Part shown: in pieces, positions 1 to 11,669 of the stretch
Numbering within the stretch: position 1 is the first letter of the stretch
Layout: every line of letters begins with the position of its first letter
Assembly: GCA_009760855.2 (NCBI GenBank)
Contig: WPIO01000161.1
Coordinates: forward strand, 554,501 to 618,500
Source: Cristatella mucedo
Taxonomy: Eukaryota > Bryozoa > Phylactolaemata > Cristatellidae
Direction: 5' to 3'
Length of the DNA: 64,000 nucleotides
The notes under the pieces: generated by a model
Seen by the model: the letters and a program-made list of their open reading frames with translations, nothing else
The model's database searches: none
Told to the model about the DNA's origin: nothing
Translations under genes and position numbers: made by a program

Positions 1-1483
1 CTTTAGAGCTAATCACTCCACAGAGTCAGCATTGCTTAGGGTATACAACGACCTACTTAGGAATGCAGACATGGGTAGAGTGTCTCTGCTTGTTTTTCTT
101 GATCTTTCGGCAGCTTTTGATACCATCGATCACAAAGTTCTTCTAGAGCGCCTCTCATCTCGCCTGGGCATCACTGGCGCTGCTCTGCAGTGGTTCAGGT
201 CCTATCTCAGTCCTATCTCAGTGGGAGACTCCAGAGTATTGACGTGAATGGACAAAGATCATCTGAAGTACCTCTGAAATATGGAGTACCTCAGGGCTCT
301 GTGCTAGGTCCGGTTCTTTTCACGGTTTATACTCTGCCTCTTACTGATGTGATTGCCAAGCACAATCTAGGCTTTCACTTCTATGCGGATGACACTCAGT
401 TGTACCTTTGCTTTGATCCCTCCCAGCCTTCGAGCACCTCAAATTCTCTTAACTCACTTGCTGGATGCGCATGCATTGATGACACCCGCACATGGATGGC
501 AGCAAATTTTCTAAAACTAAATAATGATAAAACTAACTTACTAGTTATGGGCAAACCCAGTGTGATCCAGAGATAGGACAGGCTGACTCTCAAAATTGGT
601 TCTGCCAGCATATCTCTAGTTGAATCAGCTCGAAATCTAGATGTCATATTCCAAAGCGACCTCTCGTTAGACGACCATATCAGCTCCACAGTCAAATCCG
701 CCTATTTCAGCTTCATAACATTGCTAAAATTCGGGCTTGTTTAGATAAAGATACCACATCTAAGTTGGTCCATGCATTCGTGACATCCCTCTCGACTTCT
801 GCAACTCACTGCTTACTGGCCTACCAGCATGTGCGATCAGGCGATTGCAGCTGGTGCAAAACTCTGCAGCTAGGCTTGTCTGTCGTGAGCGTCGCAGATG
901 CCACATCACACCACTTCTCGCCGACCTGCACTGGCTACCAGTCAAGCAACGGATTGACTTCAAGGTTTTGTCGCTCACTTTTAGGTCACTTCATTCTTTG
1001 GCTCCAGCCTATCTCTCAGATCTACTCCCCCACCAGGCCAAGCATCGTACCACCGCTTTTCGGAATCCAACAGTCTAGAAATACCTCGTACAAACCTTAA
1101 ATCCTTTGGAGACCCTGCATTTAGCTCGTATGCTCCCAAAGCCTGGAACTCTCTCCCGACCTGCGTCAGAGCATCCCCTGACTTGACCACATTTAAAAGG
1201 AACCTAAAAACACACCTATTTAGGACAGCATTTAGTGGGTCCGTGTGATTCATCCTTGATGTGCTTATGCGTGCTGACACTGTGCATGCTGCCACTAACC
1301 ACATTTGCATGCTGACCCTGTGCATGTCACCCCTAATCATATTATTCATTTCGTTCGTTTTTCAAGCATGATTTTACTTACCATTCAATTGCATTTCACT
1401 TTACAGCAAATGTAAAGCGCCTAGAGAGAGATTAAGTTCTCTGAGGGCGCTTTATCAAGTGAATTATTATTATTATTATTAAT
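1..1483 (+). mobile_element. LINE-A copy 1, RT domain to 3' tail (cut by the window edge)
   Basis: This is a non-LTR retrotransposon of CR1/L2/jockey-like type. It reads through RT motif A (LDLSAAFDTIDH, about 100-135), motif B (GVPQGSVLGPVLF, about 280-325) and motif C (FHFYADDTQLYL, about 375-410). A conserved C-terminal segment (LADLHWLPVKQR type) and a short 3' UTR follow, then AAAGCGCC..GGCGCTTT and a (TTA)n tail at about 1465-1483. Several frameshifts and a stop make it dead. One frameshift coincides with a tandem duplication of TCCTATCTCAG near 201-223. It is the most complete RT segment among the copies here. The 5' part lies outside the window. Confidence 0.9.
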
Positions 1484-2845
1484 TATTCATGCGGCTGAGA
1501 CACTTGCATTCCCTTGCGACCTATCCGAGTGGCGCGCCCTGTGGTGGCTTGTTGCACCCCTTCGTGCGATTAGCCGCCTCTGGCAAAGTCGACCCATCCC
1601 ATCTTAATCCAGGCTTCGTTCCATGCTGGATGCCTTTTCATTCGAGAATTGACGTTCAGCTCAACAGAGGAGCTGTCCCGTGTGTCGTGTTTAACTGTCA
1701 ATGCAAAGCAAGCTTTCTTCCACAGGACTAATAAAATAATAATGATAATAATAATGGAATACTACTGCAACTACTGCTATTAATATTAGCAATAGGTCTT
1801 TTGTACAGCTCCGTAAGAGAGATCGTACATCTATTTATGTACTTAACCCTCACTTCGGATAGACCACCGATGTGGTAGCAGCTCGCGAGAGCATGTGCTT
1901 TTGGTACAGCCCAGTGTGGCAGCGATGTGGCGTCTTATTTTCCAGGCACGGCTGCGAAGTCTGATGGGCACGCTGTCGTGGATGCCCCATTACCAGTGTC
2001 CGTGTCGCTCACTTCGACTTCGTCATCTACTTTGAATTCGCACATGCGATGTCGCCAACAAAGGGACAAAGAGCAGGCTGTCGAATTTAAAATTTGGTAA
2101 GCGCATACGATGCCAGCGTGCACTTGCTGCCTGCACCCCGATGAGGCCGTAGTGGTGGGCTGCCCATCCCACGTCGGTGGCGTTTCTCTCTACAACTGGG
2201 GGGGGGGGGGGGGGGGGGGGGTGGGTGGGTGGGTGCTGCAGGGCTGGGTGGTCTATTGCTCGGCCGAAGCCAGTTAAATTGGCTGATGCAGCGGGTCCTG
2301 CTGCTTATTTCGGAAGCTCTCAGGAGCCCTCGCCAGCGGCACGTGGCCTCACCTATTGCAGTCGCTCGTGGTCGTCCTCGGCTCTCAGCTTTTCCTATCG
2401 GCGTCAGCAGCCAGAGAGCTGCAGCTCTCTGGCTTCTTGGATTGTTTGGAAGGAGGCTCACTCATGTCGCTCACTCGATATGAGCGAGCGCTCGGTCCTC
2501 TTTCCGAGTGGACTAGCCTGTGAATCCTGAAGGTTAGACTATTGTTTGTCATTTTCTTGATTATCATCAAGGTCATCGTGTCTTCAACCGTCTAGGTTGA
2601 AAAGTGGACAGAGCGCCGATCTTTCGGTAACGGCGGTACCTTGTTCTGGATAGTGAGCCATTTGAGACTTTTGAGAAGCTGATCATGATGCTGGCTCGCT
2701 ACCGGCGCTGTTCTTGCTGCATGCTCGATCATGTTTGTCCAAGGAGCTAAAGCTTGGTGCCTGTTTCCACCCATTTGCAGACTGCTACCTATTAAGTCGT
2801 TTAGCACACACTTGGTAATTTATGCTACAGGTCTCTTGTTCACAC
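1484..2845. other. Interval without a recognised gene
   Basis: There is an open frame at 1489-1731 on + (80 codons) that resembles nothing I know. A poly-G run lies at about 2199-2221. The ORFs overlapping that run on both strands are low-complexity artefacts. The missing 5' exons of TERT could lie here or further upstream, but I could not find a TEN-like segment. Confidence 0.5.
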
Positions 2846-3657
2846 AATCAATCAAGTCTGCCTACTTTCAGCTACATAACATTGCTAAAATTCGGGCTTG
2901 TTTAGATAAGGATACCACGGCTAAGTTGGTCAACGCATTTGTGACATCCCGTCTTGACTTCTGTAACTCACTGCTCGCTGGCCTACCGGCAGGTGCAATC
3001 AGGCGATTGCAGATGGTGCAAAACTCTGCAGCTCGGCTTTTCTGTCGTGAGCGTTGCAGTTGCCACACCACACCACTTCTCGCCCACCTGCACTGGCTCC
3101 CAGTCAAGCAATGGATCGACTTCAAGGTTTTGTCGCTCACTTTTAGGTCACTCCATTCTTTGGCTCTAGCCTATCTCTCAGATCTACTCCCCACCAGGCC
3201 AAGCATCGTACCACCCGCTTTTCGGAATCCAGCAGTTTACCAATACCTCGTACAAACCTCAAATCCTTTGGAGACCGTGCATTTAGTTCGTATGCTCCCA
3301 AAGCCTGAAACTCCTACTCGACTTGCGTCAGAACATCCCCTGACTTGACCACATTTAAAAAGAACTTAAAAACACCTATTCAAGACAGCATTTAGTGGGT
3401 CCCTGTGATTCGTCCTTTATGTGCTTATGGGTGCTGACACTGTGCATGCTGCCACTAAGCACACTTGCATGCTGACCCTGTGCATGTCACCCCTAACCAT
3501 GTTATTCATGTTGTTTATCAAGCATGATATTACTCACGATTCAATCGCGTTTCCCTTTGCAGCAAATGTAAAGCGCCTAGAAAGAGATTGAGTTCTCTGA
3601 GGACGCTTTATCAAGTGCATTATTATTATTATTAGTATTATTAGTATTATTGTTAGG
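2846..3657 (+). mobile_element. LINE-A copy 2, 5'-truncated
   Basis: It starts in the region after RT motif C (AYFQLHNIAKIRACLDKD) and runs through the C-terminal ORF2 segment (ARLFCRER, LAHLHWLPVKQ), the 3' UTR and the terminal hairpin (about 3570-3612) to a (TTA)n tail. Frameshifts are present. It lies just upstream of the first supported TERT exon, in the same orientation. Confidence 0.88.
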
Positions 3658-4086
3658 GGTTTAATTTGCGAGAGCATTGCTGTGTGACAGCACGAGCGCA
3701 ATGTGCCTCGGTGCACAGGTTTTGTCCCATGCGAGCAAGTCCACTGGTTCTTATGAATAGAATTGTGCCCATACGAGCTGGCACGTGCATTCTTGCATGA
3801 ACGTTTGCTCGTTTGAAAGTATTGTGTTTCCTTGCTCGTGAGTGAACCTTGGTCTGCCCAATATCCCGTGATCGAATGGCACACTTTCAGTTGACCGTGC
3901 ACTGTGTTTCTTAGTGCTGACAAGTCGCATATGATATTTACATTGAGACATCATTAAGGTATTGCTTATGCCACTATGGTTGAGCACTTATAATGCCGGC
4001 ACAGAGGCTTATCTTTATAATGGCGGTACACAGGCTTATCTTTTAAAGGCTCATGTGACTGGTTCCTTTTATTATTTTCTTTTCAG

Positions 4087-4207
4087 GTCCTCAAAAATCC
4101 TGACTCTTCAACCGATCGTATTCAGGAGTGGCGGAAGTCGCTGCCATTTCGGACAGCTGCGTGAGTTAGCAGCAGGTGCCACTGCAAGCTTGCTATCAAA
4201 ATCTTTG
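4087..4207 (+). CDS. Tentative 5' TERT exon (weakly supported)
   Basis: After a TTTTCAG acceptor the frame reads ..HFGQLRELAAGATASLLSKSL and could end at a GTAAAT donor after 4207 in phase 1. That phase matches the acceptor before 4258 and would leave an intron of only about 50 nt. Phase agreement and a weak resemblance to a TEN-domain helix are the only support. The TERT start codon is not identified. Confidence 0.25.
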
Positions 4208-4257
4208 CGTAAATATAGTGTTGCCTGCTCGAGTTATCCGACGCAATCTGCTTGTAG

Positions 4258-4387
4258 TACGATCTCTCAAGAGCCACACACCAGACGACCTGGTTCGCAC
4301 CATATTTCCTGGCAGTGCCGATTTGATCAATGCTCACCCGGCTGCATCCAGCCTATTTCTTATCAGGCAGATGCTAAAGCGCCTGCG
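4258..4387 (+). CDS. TERT: TERT exon a (linker before the TRBD)
   Basis: It reads [27 protein letters not shown] and ends at a GTGAAT donor in phase 2. A start at 4258 follows the acceptor CTGCTTGTAG; an alternative start at 4176 follows GTTAGCAGCAG. I include it because its phase and direction join the CP-motif exon exactly; the sequence itself is not conserved enough to prove homology. Confidence 0.55.
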
Positions 4388-7300
4388 GTGAATGGTCACC
4401 CTTGAGTTTTTACTTTGTCATTTTTAGCCAGACGTTGCAGCCAGCCTGGGTGCCAAGTCGGTCGGTGTTGTTGCACGCTTTCTTGCAGGTCGATGTCTTT
4501 CCAGAGGCTTCTGGACCATTACTGTCCATTGCCACCGGCCTCTGGAGCAGATGAAGGGAGCGGGGCTCATGCAGCAACAGCTGTCGACCCGCATACGGTG
4601 CGTACGTAACTCGGCTGCTGGTCTTCTTTAACTTTTTGTTTGAGAAGCTTGCGAGCCGTTTTCAACTGCTGCTGCCGCAAGTGGAAGCTGCTCGTGAAAA
4701 CTCGGGATGTGTGCATGATGTCATCGCAGATGCTCGGTAGTAACTGGCCGAGAGTTTAGAGCTGCTTTCCACTAAAGGGCATGACATGGACAATCGAAGT
4801 ATTGGCCTGTGCTTTGCTGCATGGTCGATAAGCAAGGGCTCGAGTTTACGATCTCCTGCAGTGTTCACGGTTCAAAGTTTTGCCGACGATCGCGCGCTTT
4901 GCAGGCATGCAAATAAACGTTGGCAGCCTTATATTTTGTGATCTGCTGCTGGCCAAGCCTGAGTGGGCAAGCACTGACAGGTTTTCAGATCAATAAATTA
5001 ATTGATCTACTCTGACAGTGCATTTCGTTTGATAAAAGATCGGCCCAGCTATCCAGCAGTTAAGGCACCAGCCACGGTCAGCAGTAGTGGCAGCAGCTAT
5101 GCAAACCATCTGCCTTTTTCAATGATGAGATGTCTGCTTTATGCAAACTCTGTTTGCTTGGCACTGCAGCACCCTATTACCTAGCTCAGTGGACACGACC
5201 ATATCAGTCCAGCACGGAGCTATCATTTTTGCCAATATCCGCTAGATTGTTCCCTGATTCGGCGCTCCCTATCCAAAAGAGCATCTTTAGTCCACTTCAG
5301 CTACTTATCCTGGCAGAATTAAGCATTCTTAAGGGATCTGCTTTCACTGCTCGTTAGTATGCACGGTTTTCCTACAAGAGGTCTTTTAAAAGCGGCAAGT
5401 TTTCACTCTCGACATCAGCATCTGCCATTTTAACCTGCTTTGTGGATATTTTTTGGTAATTGATCGTACATAGTGGTTACACTGTATACTGCATTCCTGT
5501 TGGGTAAGCGTTTTGACTAAGTGTAGTTTACGTGGCAACTTTTTAAAGGCACTTCGACAAGGCAAAGCTGTTCGCTCCATTTAATCCTACGCCAGAGTTA
5601 TTTAATCCTATGCCAGAGTTGTTTTTCCATTTAATCAAATGCCAGGATTATCTCGAGTGCAAGTGCTTGCTTCGGCTGGTGAGCTGCTGCAAATGGCATG
5701 CGCTTTCGTCGTTCGTTGTAGGTGTATCGCTTCTTGGAGGCCGTGATGCGTAAATTCTTGCCAATGGCAATTGTAGGATCTCAGCAAAACTGGCGCACCC
5801 TACAGAAATATATCCTTTCGTTTGGGCTAAGAAACGTTTTGGGTTTTTGCACGTGAGGCAAAGGAGCCGTGCGATACACATATAGTGCTCTGTTCATGCC
5901 AAAGTGTTCTGTTGGCAGCTTTTGTGTTGCATTTGATGACGTCCCAGTTGCATCGGCTTGTTATGCTGCCCACAGTTAACGTAAATGAAAAGCGCTGTTT
6001 GACATGAGCACTTGGATGCAGGAACAGGTGACGTTCTCGAATCCCCAATGCTCATTCATTTCTGCCAGCGTGGGCTGGAACAGATCGGTGCGATTGGTGG
6101 CCTGCCACTGTAGTTAGGTGTTTTGTACTATGCATATTCTGTAGTATGCATTCGGTAGTATGTACTGTAGTAGTAGTAGTAGTAGTAGTTGCAATGTTGC
6201 ATCTTAAGCGTTCGCTTCGGAAGCTGTAACTCACTGCTTGCCGGCTTACCGGCATGTGCAATCAGGCGATTACAGCGGTTGTAAAATTCCGAAGCTAGGA
6301 TTGTCTGTCGTGAGCGTCGAAGTTGCCACATCGCACCACTTCTCGCCGACATGCACTGGCTCCCAGTCAAGCAACAGATTGACTTCAAGGTTTTGTCGCT
6401 CACTTTTAGGTCACTTCATTCTGTGGCTCCAGCCTATCTCTCAGATCTACTCCCCCCTCCAGGCCAAGCATAGTACCACCCGATTTTTGGAATCCAACAG
6501 TTTACCAATACCTCGTACAAACCTCAAATCTTTTGGAGACCGTGCATTTAGTTCGTATGCTCCCAAAGCCTGGAACTCAATCCCGACTATTGTCAGAGCA
6601 TCCCCTGACTTGAGCACATTTAAAAAGAACTTAAAACACACCTATTTAAGACAGCATTTAGTGGGTCCCCGTGATTCGTCCTTTATGTGCTTATGCGTGC
6701 TGACACTGTGCATGTCACCCCTAACCATGTTATTCATGTTGTTTATCAAGCATGATATTACTCACGATTCAATCGCGGTCCCCTTTGCAGCAAATGTAAA
6801 GCACCTAGAAAGAGATTGAGTTCTCTGAGGTCGCTTTATCAAGTGCATTATAATTAATATTACTATAAGCTGCGGTCATTGCTTATTGTGCAAACATTTC
6901 ACTTGCAATTTTCCTTTACGCGATAACGGTTGAAAGCGTTTGTGCGGCTTGGATTATACGATCGGATGCCGGTCAGGGTATTTCTGTCGCGAATGAAGGT
7001 GCGTATGTCTGTCTGTCTTGTCTTGTGAGCTTTCAGCAGCACGCGCTCGCTGTAGTAGCCGGGCAGCGCAAAGAGCACTAAACCCACACGAGAGCGATGA
7101 ACGACCGCAAAGCCGAGCAGTGAAGTATCTGGCCCCTGTTTGCTGCCAAAGCGCCAGCTATAGGGCATGAACTTGCATAGTGCCAGCAATAGCACGTGAA
7201 CTGTGGATCAACGTGAAGACTGTTCCATGGCAACAGCATCTGCTTCGGTAGTGGCAGCCCCCGCTGGCCGAAGCATCGTCACCAGCGTCGTGCAGACCGC

Positions 7301-10300
7301 TAGATGGCGCCATCGGCCGCCAATCGGCACTCCAATCCCGGACGTGAGAGTTCGCTAAACATAGACTAGGCAAACACTCGATTCTTCGCTATGCACACAT
7401 CAGCGTAAACATCAGTGGCAATCCTGTAGTGACGACGGCTTATCCTGTCGACCAACCGGCGCCCCCTCAAGCGTGCCGCACTCACCACGCGAATCTGAGA
7501 ACTTAACACATACTTCAAAGTGAGAATGGCAATTAGTTTGTAAGAACATGCACAGTATCAGCATGCATGAGTACCCTCAAAGAAAAATCCGTTTGTAGCG
7601 TCTTTTCAAATACCGTCACGTCAGGGGATATTGTGATGTCAGTCCGAGTTGAGTTGTTCGTTTGGAAAGTACTGAAGGCACGGTCACAGCAGGATTCGTT
7701 CTTGGTTCGAGGTTTAGCTAAACTAATTTTGTAGGAAATAAAAAGTAGACAGTAGCACACGTAGTTAGGGTAAGGCTGCTGGCCTGGTGCACTCGTGCAT
7801 GCTCTCTTTCGATCTGCATTTGCGGCTGCCTCGCCTGCCTCATTCTGTGCACAGCTTTTGCAATGATCGTAAGACCCGCCGTCTCGATCTACCGTCCATC
7901 TGACGCTCGTCGCCGGCAAGCTCCCGAAGCTCGCGCGATCTTCGCTGCTGGCGAGCTGGCATGCACGTGCCAGCGAGGAGTTGGACTCGACTGAACTCGC
8001 GACGCAACGGCGACTTTTGTTGCAGCTTTCCGACTGCAAGTGGCTGCACTTCGTCGCCGGCCACGTCCGTCGTCAAACGATGCTGGCGCAGCTGTATCAC
8101 TGGGTCTTCAGCACGCTGTTCCTCGGCACCCTAAAAGTGAGCTGCTACTGCTGCTGCTGCTGCTCGCGCACGCCACATGCTCAAGTGGATGGTGAGACTC
8201 GCCTGATTCGACCCGCCGAAAGTCGTGAAGCTCATGGTTGATTCTCTTAAACCAAGCACCGTGTAACCGAACACCTGCTCATGGGACCTACCCTAGACTT
8301 ACAGCTGGACTGAGAGAGACTCTGCTGACCCGATTGATGTGGTGCAATAGTGCTACCATCATCTTGGGCTCTTAATTTATGCACCCTCTTTGAGAACTCC
8401 TTCGTGGTTAAAGGCTTCATTTAGAAGACCCCTTCTGCTCATAGTCATCATGTATGATTCCCTGTCCAAGATTAGGGATTGGGTCTGCATTGGTTGCTTG
8501 CTAAAGATCTTACTAGCTCCCTGTTCTGTTTACACCGGACTGTGGTCTTTCAATTTTGGCTGGGCTGCCAAAATATCGATTAAATGGCTCTGCATTTGGT
8601 GATAAATGTGGCTGCCCTTACTTCTAACAATGAATATCGCTGTAAGGCTGGTTAAAAAATCCCTGATGTTTAGCCATAAAGACGCTGCGCTGATTTAACA
8701 GCCCCATTTATATAGTGCCAGAAGAGCCTTAACGGCTATCACCACTGCTGGCAGTGGGCAATGTAGGATCGCCCATTGCAACATTCGAACCCACGACCTC
8801 GGTCGTGAAGAGCGAGCACCTTACTCCTGGGCTGAGACCCAATGGGTAATGTATATTCTTTTCTGAAGGAGGCGTGATGGTTGCAATTTGACAGGTAGAG
8901 AGCAGAGTTTTTACTCTGAACGATAAGGCCAGCCTTGGCTTGGTGCCTTCATACCTAGCTGCTTAACTGTTACTCCAGTTTCATCCTCCTCATGCCCTCA
9001 GAACCTATATGGACAGCAAGTTAACGGCTCCGTTCTTTCACCGTTAGGGACAGAAGCTTTTACTCCACAAGTCCTAGCATGTGAAGTCACTTCCACATTT
9101 CTCAGGCATTGCCATTTCTCCTGCTGTCAACTGTGGCAGGTGCTTTTTAGCCGTCCTGTGGTGCTACTTCCACGCTACTCAAATTTTCGAGCGCCCTGCT
9201 GTCGTCCGGTAAATGAACTGAGCTTTCCCTTGCAGCACACCGTTTTTAGCAAGGATGCACGGGTTTACCAACCCTTTTTCCTTTGCCTTAAATTAAAGAC
9301 ACCAAATGCCTGGCCTTCATGCTCGGTAAAGCGCTATTTTGTCATCTGCTCAGCACACATCACGTGCATACACTGGCATCCGCTCCTCAGATGCATGTCT
9401 ACACGCACTCATGCGACTCCAGTGATCTGCCTCGGATGCATAAGTGATCTGCCTCGGATGCACAAGCAGGAAAGCTAGAGGGCACTGCAATGCTGAGGGC
9501 TAGGGCGAGCAGAAGCAGTCGAGTTGCCTTCTCCTGCATCTGCAACTGCCTCGACCTGTGACGGGCTGTGAGCCAATGAGTTTGCATTCGAATGCTGTGA
9601 AGTGCTGTGTCAGCTCTTGTGGCACCGTGCTTGTTGGCTCCCAGTCATGCGTTCATTGTGTTCATCGTCTGCATTCGTGAAATGTATGCCACCGCAGACG
9701 AGACCCCAGAAATCAGCTGCTGCAGACGGCTCTGTACTTTCTGCTATCTGCCAGGCTGCCTTCTACTTGACGACAATGAGAAAGACGAAGAACAAGCTGT
9801 TTTACTATCGACGTGACTGCTGGGCCAAGCTGTCCGAACAAGCTGTAAATGGTGAGCTGTCCCACGTGACCTGACATTCATCCTCTCTGTCTCTGTCTCT
9901 CTTCTGTTGGTCTGTCTCACTCTCTCCCTCTGCCGAGCCGTGACAGCAGCAGCAGGACACGGTGTCTGACCGACCTGTCCCCGGCATTGTACCGCGTGAC
10001 ATGACGTTTGCACTCTCTGTGGTAGCTGCCACTGCTGAGTGGCCAACGTCATCGTTCTGCCCTGGTCTGGACCAGAGATTAAAGTGCTCGCCTTTGCCGA
10101 CCAAGCTCAAGGTCATTGTATTTGCCAGCTGAGATCGTGTGCTCGAGCCCTGTGGCACATGTAAAGTGCCTGGATATTCTCGCACGGTGTAGAGCAAAAT
10201 TATTATATTTATTTATTTTTATTTACACAGCCGGCATGCTCGCCAGGCTCGCTTGCTGATCTCTGGCCTCCTTATGCGCTGCAGCCTTGATCGATCAGCG

Positions 10301-11238
10301 CATCCTCGAGCAGCGACCGGCAGCCTCTGCCACCGCCAGCGAGGTACCGCGCATGCGCGGTGATGCGCGCAGCACAGCGCCTGCGTGGGCCATTCGCCGC
10401 TGGCCGCTGGCCGCTGCCCTGCTCGCTCGCTCCTTCGGGCCACTGACGCTTGCAGTCGCGCCCTTCGGGCGCACAGCGATCCGCCGCCGCCGCTGCTGCG
10501 GGACGCTCGTCGGCCCGCCTTCAGCTCACCTATACCCTTCGCTTCGTGCCCAAGTCGACTGGCGTGCGACCCATCGCCGTGCCGGCCAAGGTGAGCCGCC
10601 TGCCTAGCCTCGGCAGCTTGCCTCGGCAGCCTTGGCCTGTGACTGGCGAGTGCCGCGTGTGCATGATGCCGCATGTGCATGATGCCGCACGTGTGAGCGG
10701 CGCCTGATGCTCCCCGTCCCAAGCACCCGCAGCAGCGCTCGAGCCAGTGCTGGAAACGAGGCCGGATTCAACTGGCAGCGCCTGCGATTTGCATGTAGCC
10801 AAGTACATTGTTCTCGAGCAGGTCGTGCTCAAACGTTTTTTTTTTTTTTTACCCCGAACTGGTAAGACGTAAAACAAGAAGGTGATTGGCCGTTGTTGCT
10901 GCCTAAGGCTGTCTCGGAGGCAGACCATATAGCAACCGACATGAAATCGGTCTCTTTCATATCGGTGGCAAGCGCATAGCAAACCCAGGTAATACAAGAT
11001 GGCGGATGCAAAGGATTTCTGGCCAGAGGAAGAAAGGGGTCATGGCGATATGCTTTTGAGCGAACGAGCGGTCTGAATTGTTAGCTCTTTGATCCATGCC
11101 ACACGTAGTTTTCTGGAATGCTTCCACCTAGGCGCACACAGTTTTCTGGATTGGTGTACCGTGAATCTGGGCAAACACACCTTGCTTTATGGTTGGCATT
11201 ATCTATTTATCTATCTTTCTTTCCATCTCGTTTATCTA

Positions 11239-11290
<52 letters not shown>

Positions 11291-11532
11291 TGCGCTCGCA
11301 CACACTTGCATGCACGTGTGCTTGCAAGTGTGTGCGCTTGCTCTTCACGACCGAGGTCTTGGGTTTAAATCCTGCAGTAGGCGATCTTTTATTGCAAGCT
11401 GAATGCTGTGGTGATAGCCGTCAAGGCTCTTCTGCCTCTATACAAATGAGGCTATTAAAGCAGCTAATATTTTGTGTGTACACGTGTATGCGCACACACA
11501 CACACACACATGCACATACACTCATACACACA

Positions 11533-11585
<53 letters not shown>

Positions 11586-11620
11586 CCACACACACCCACA
11601 CACGCACACATGCACATACA

Positions 11621-11669
<49 letters not shown>

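Noticed and set aside
2087-2530. ORFs of 124 and 117 codons across a poly-G run
   Set aside because: Poly-Gly/poly-Pro artefacts that overlap each other on opposite strands.
8690-8850. tRNA gene
   Set aside because: The T-arm-like box belongs to a dispersed SINE family with a long unrelated body; a cloverleaf cannot be completed.
10219-10722. 167-codon ORF on - opposite TERT exons f and g
   Set aside because: GC-rich shadow of the coding strand without motifs.
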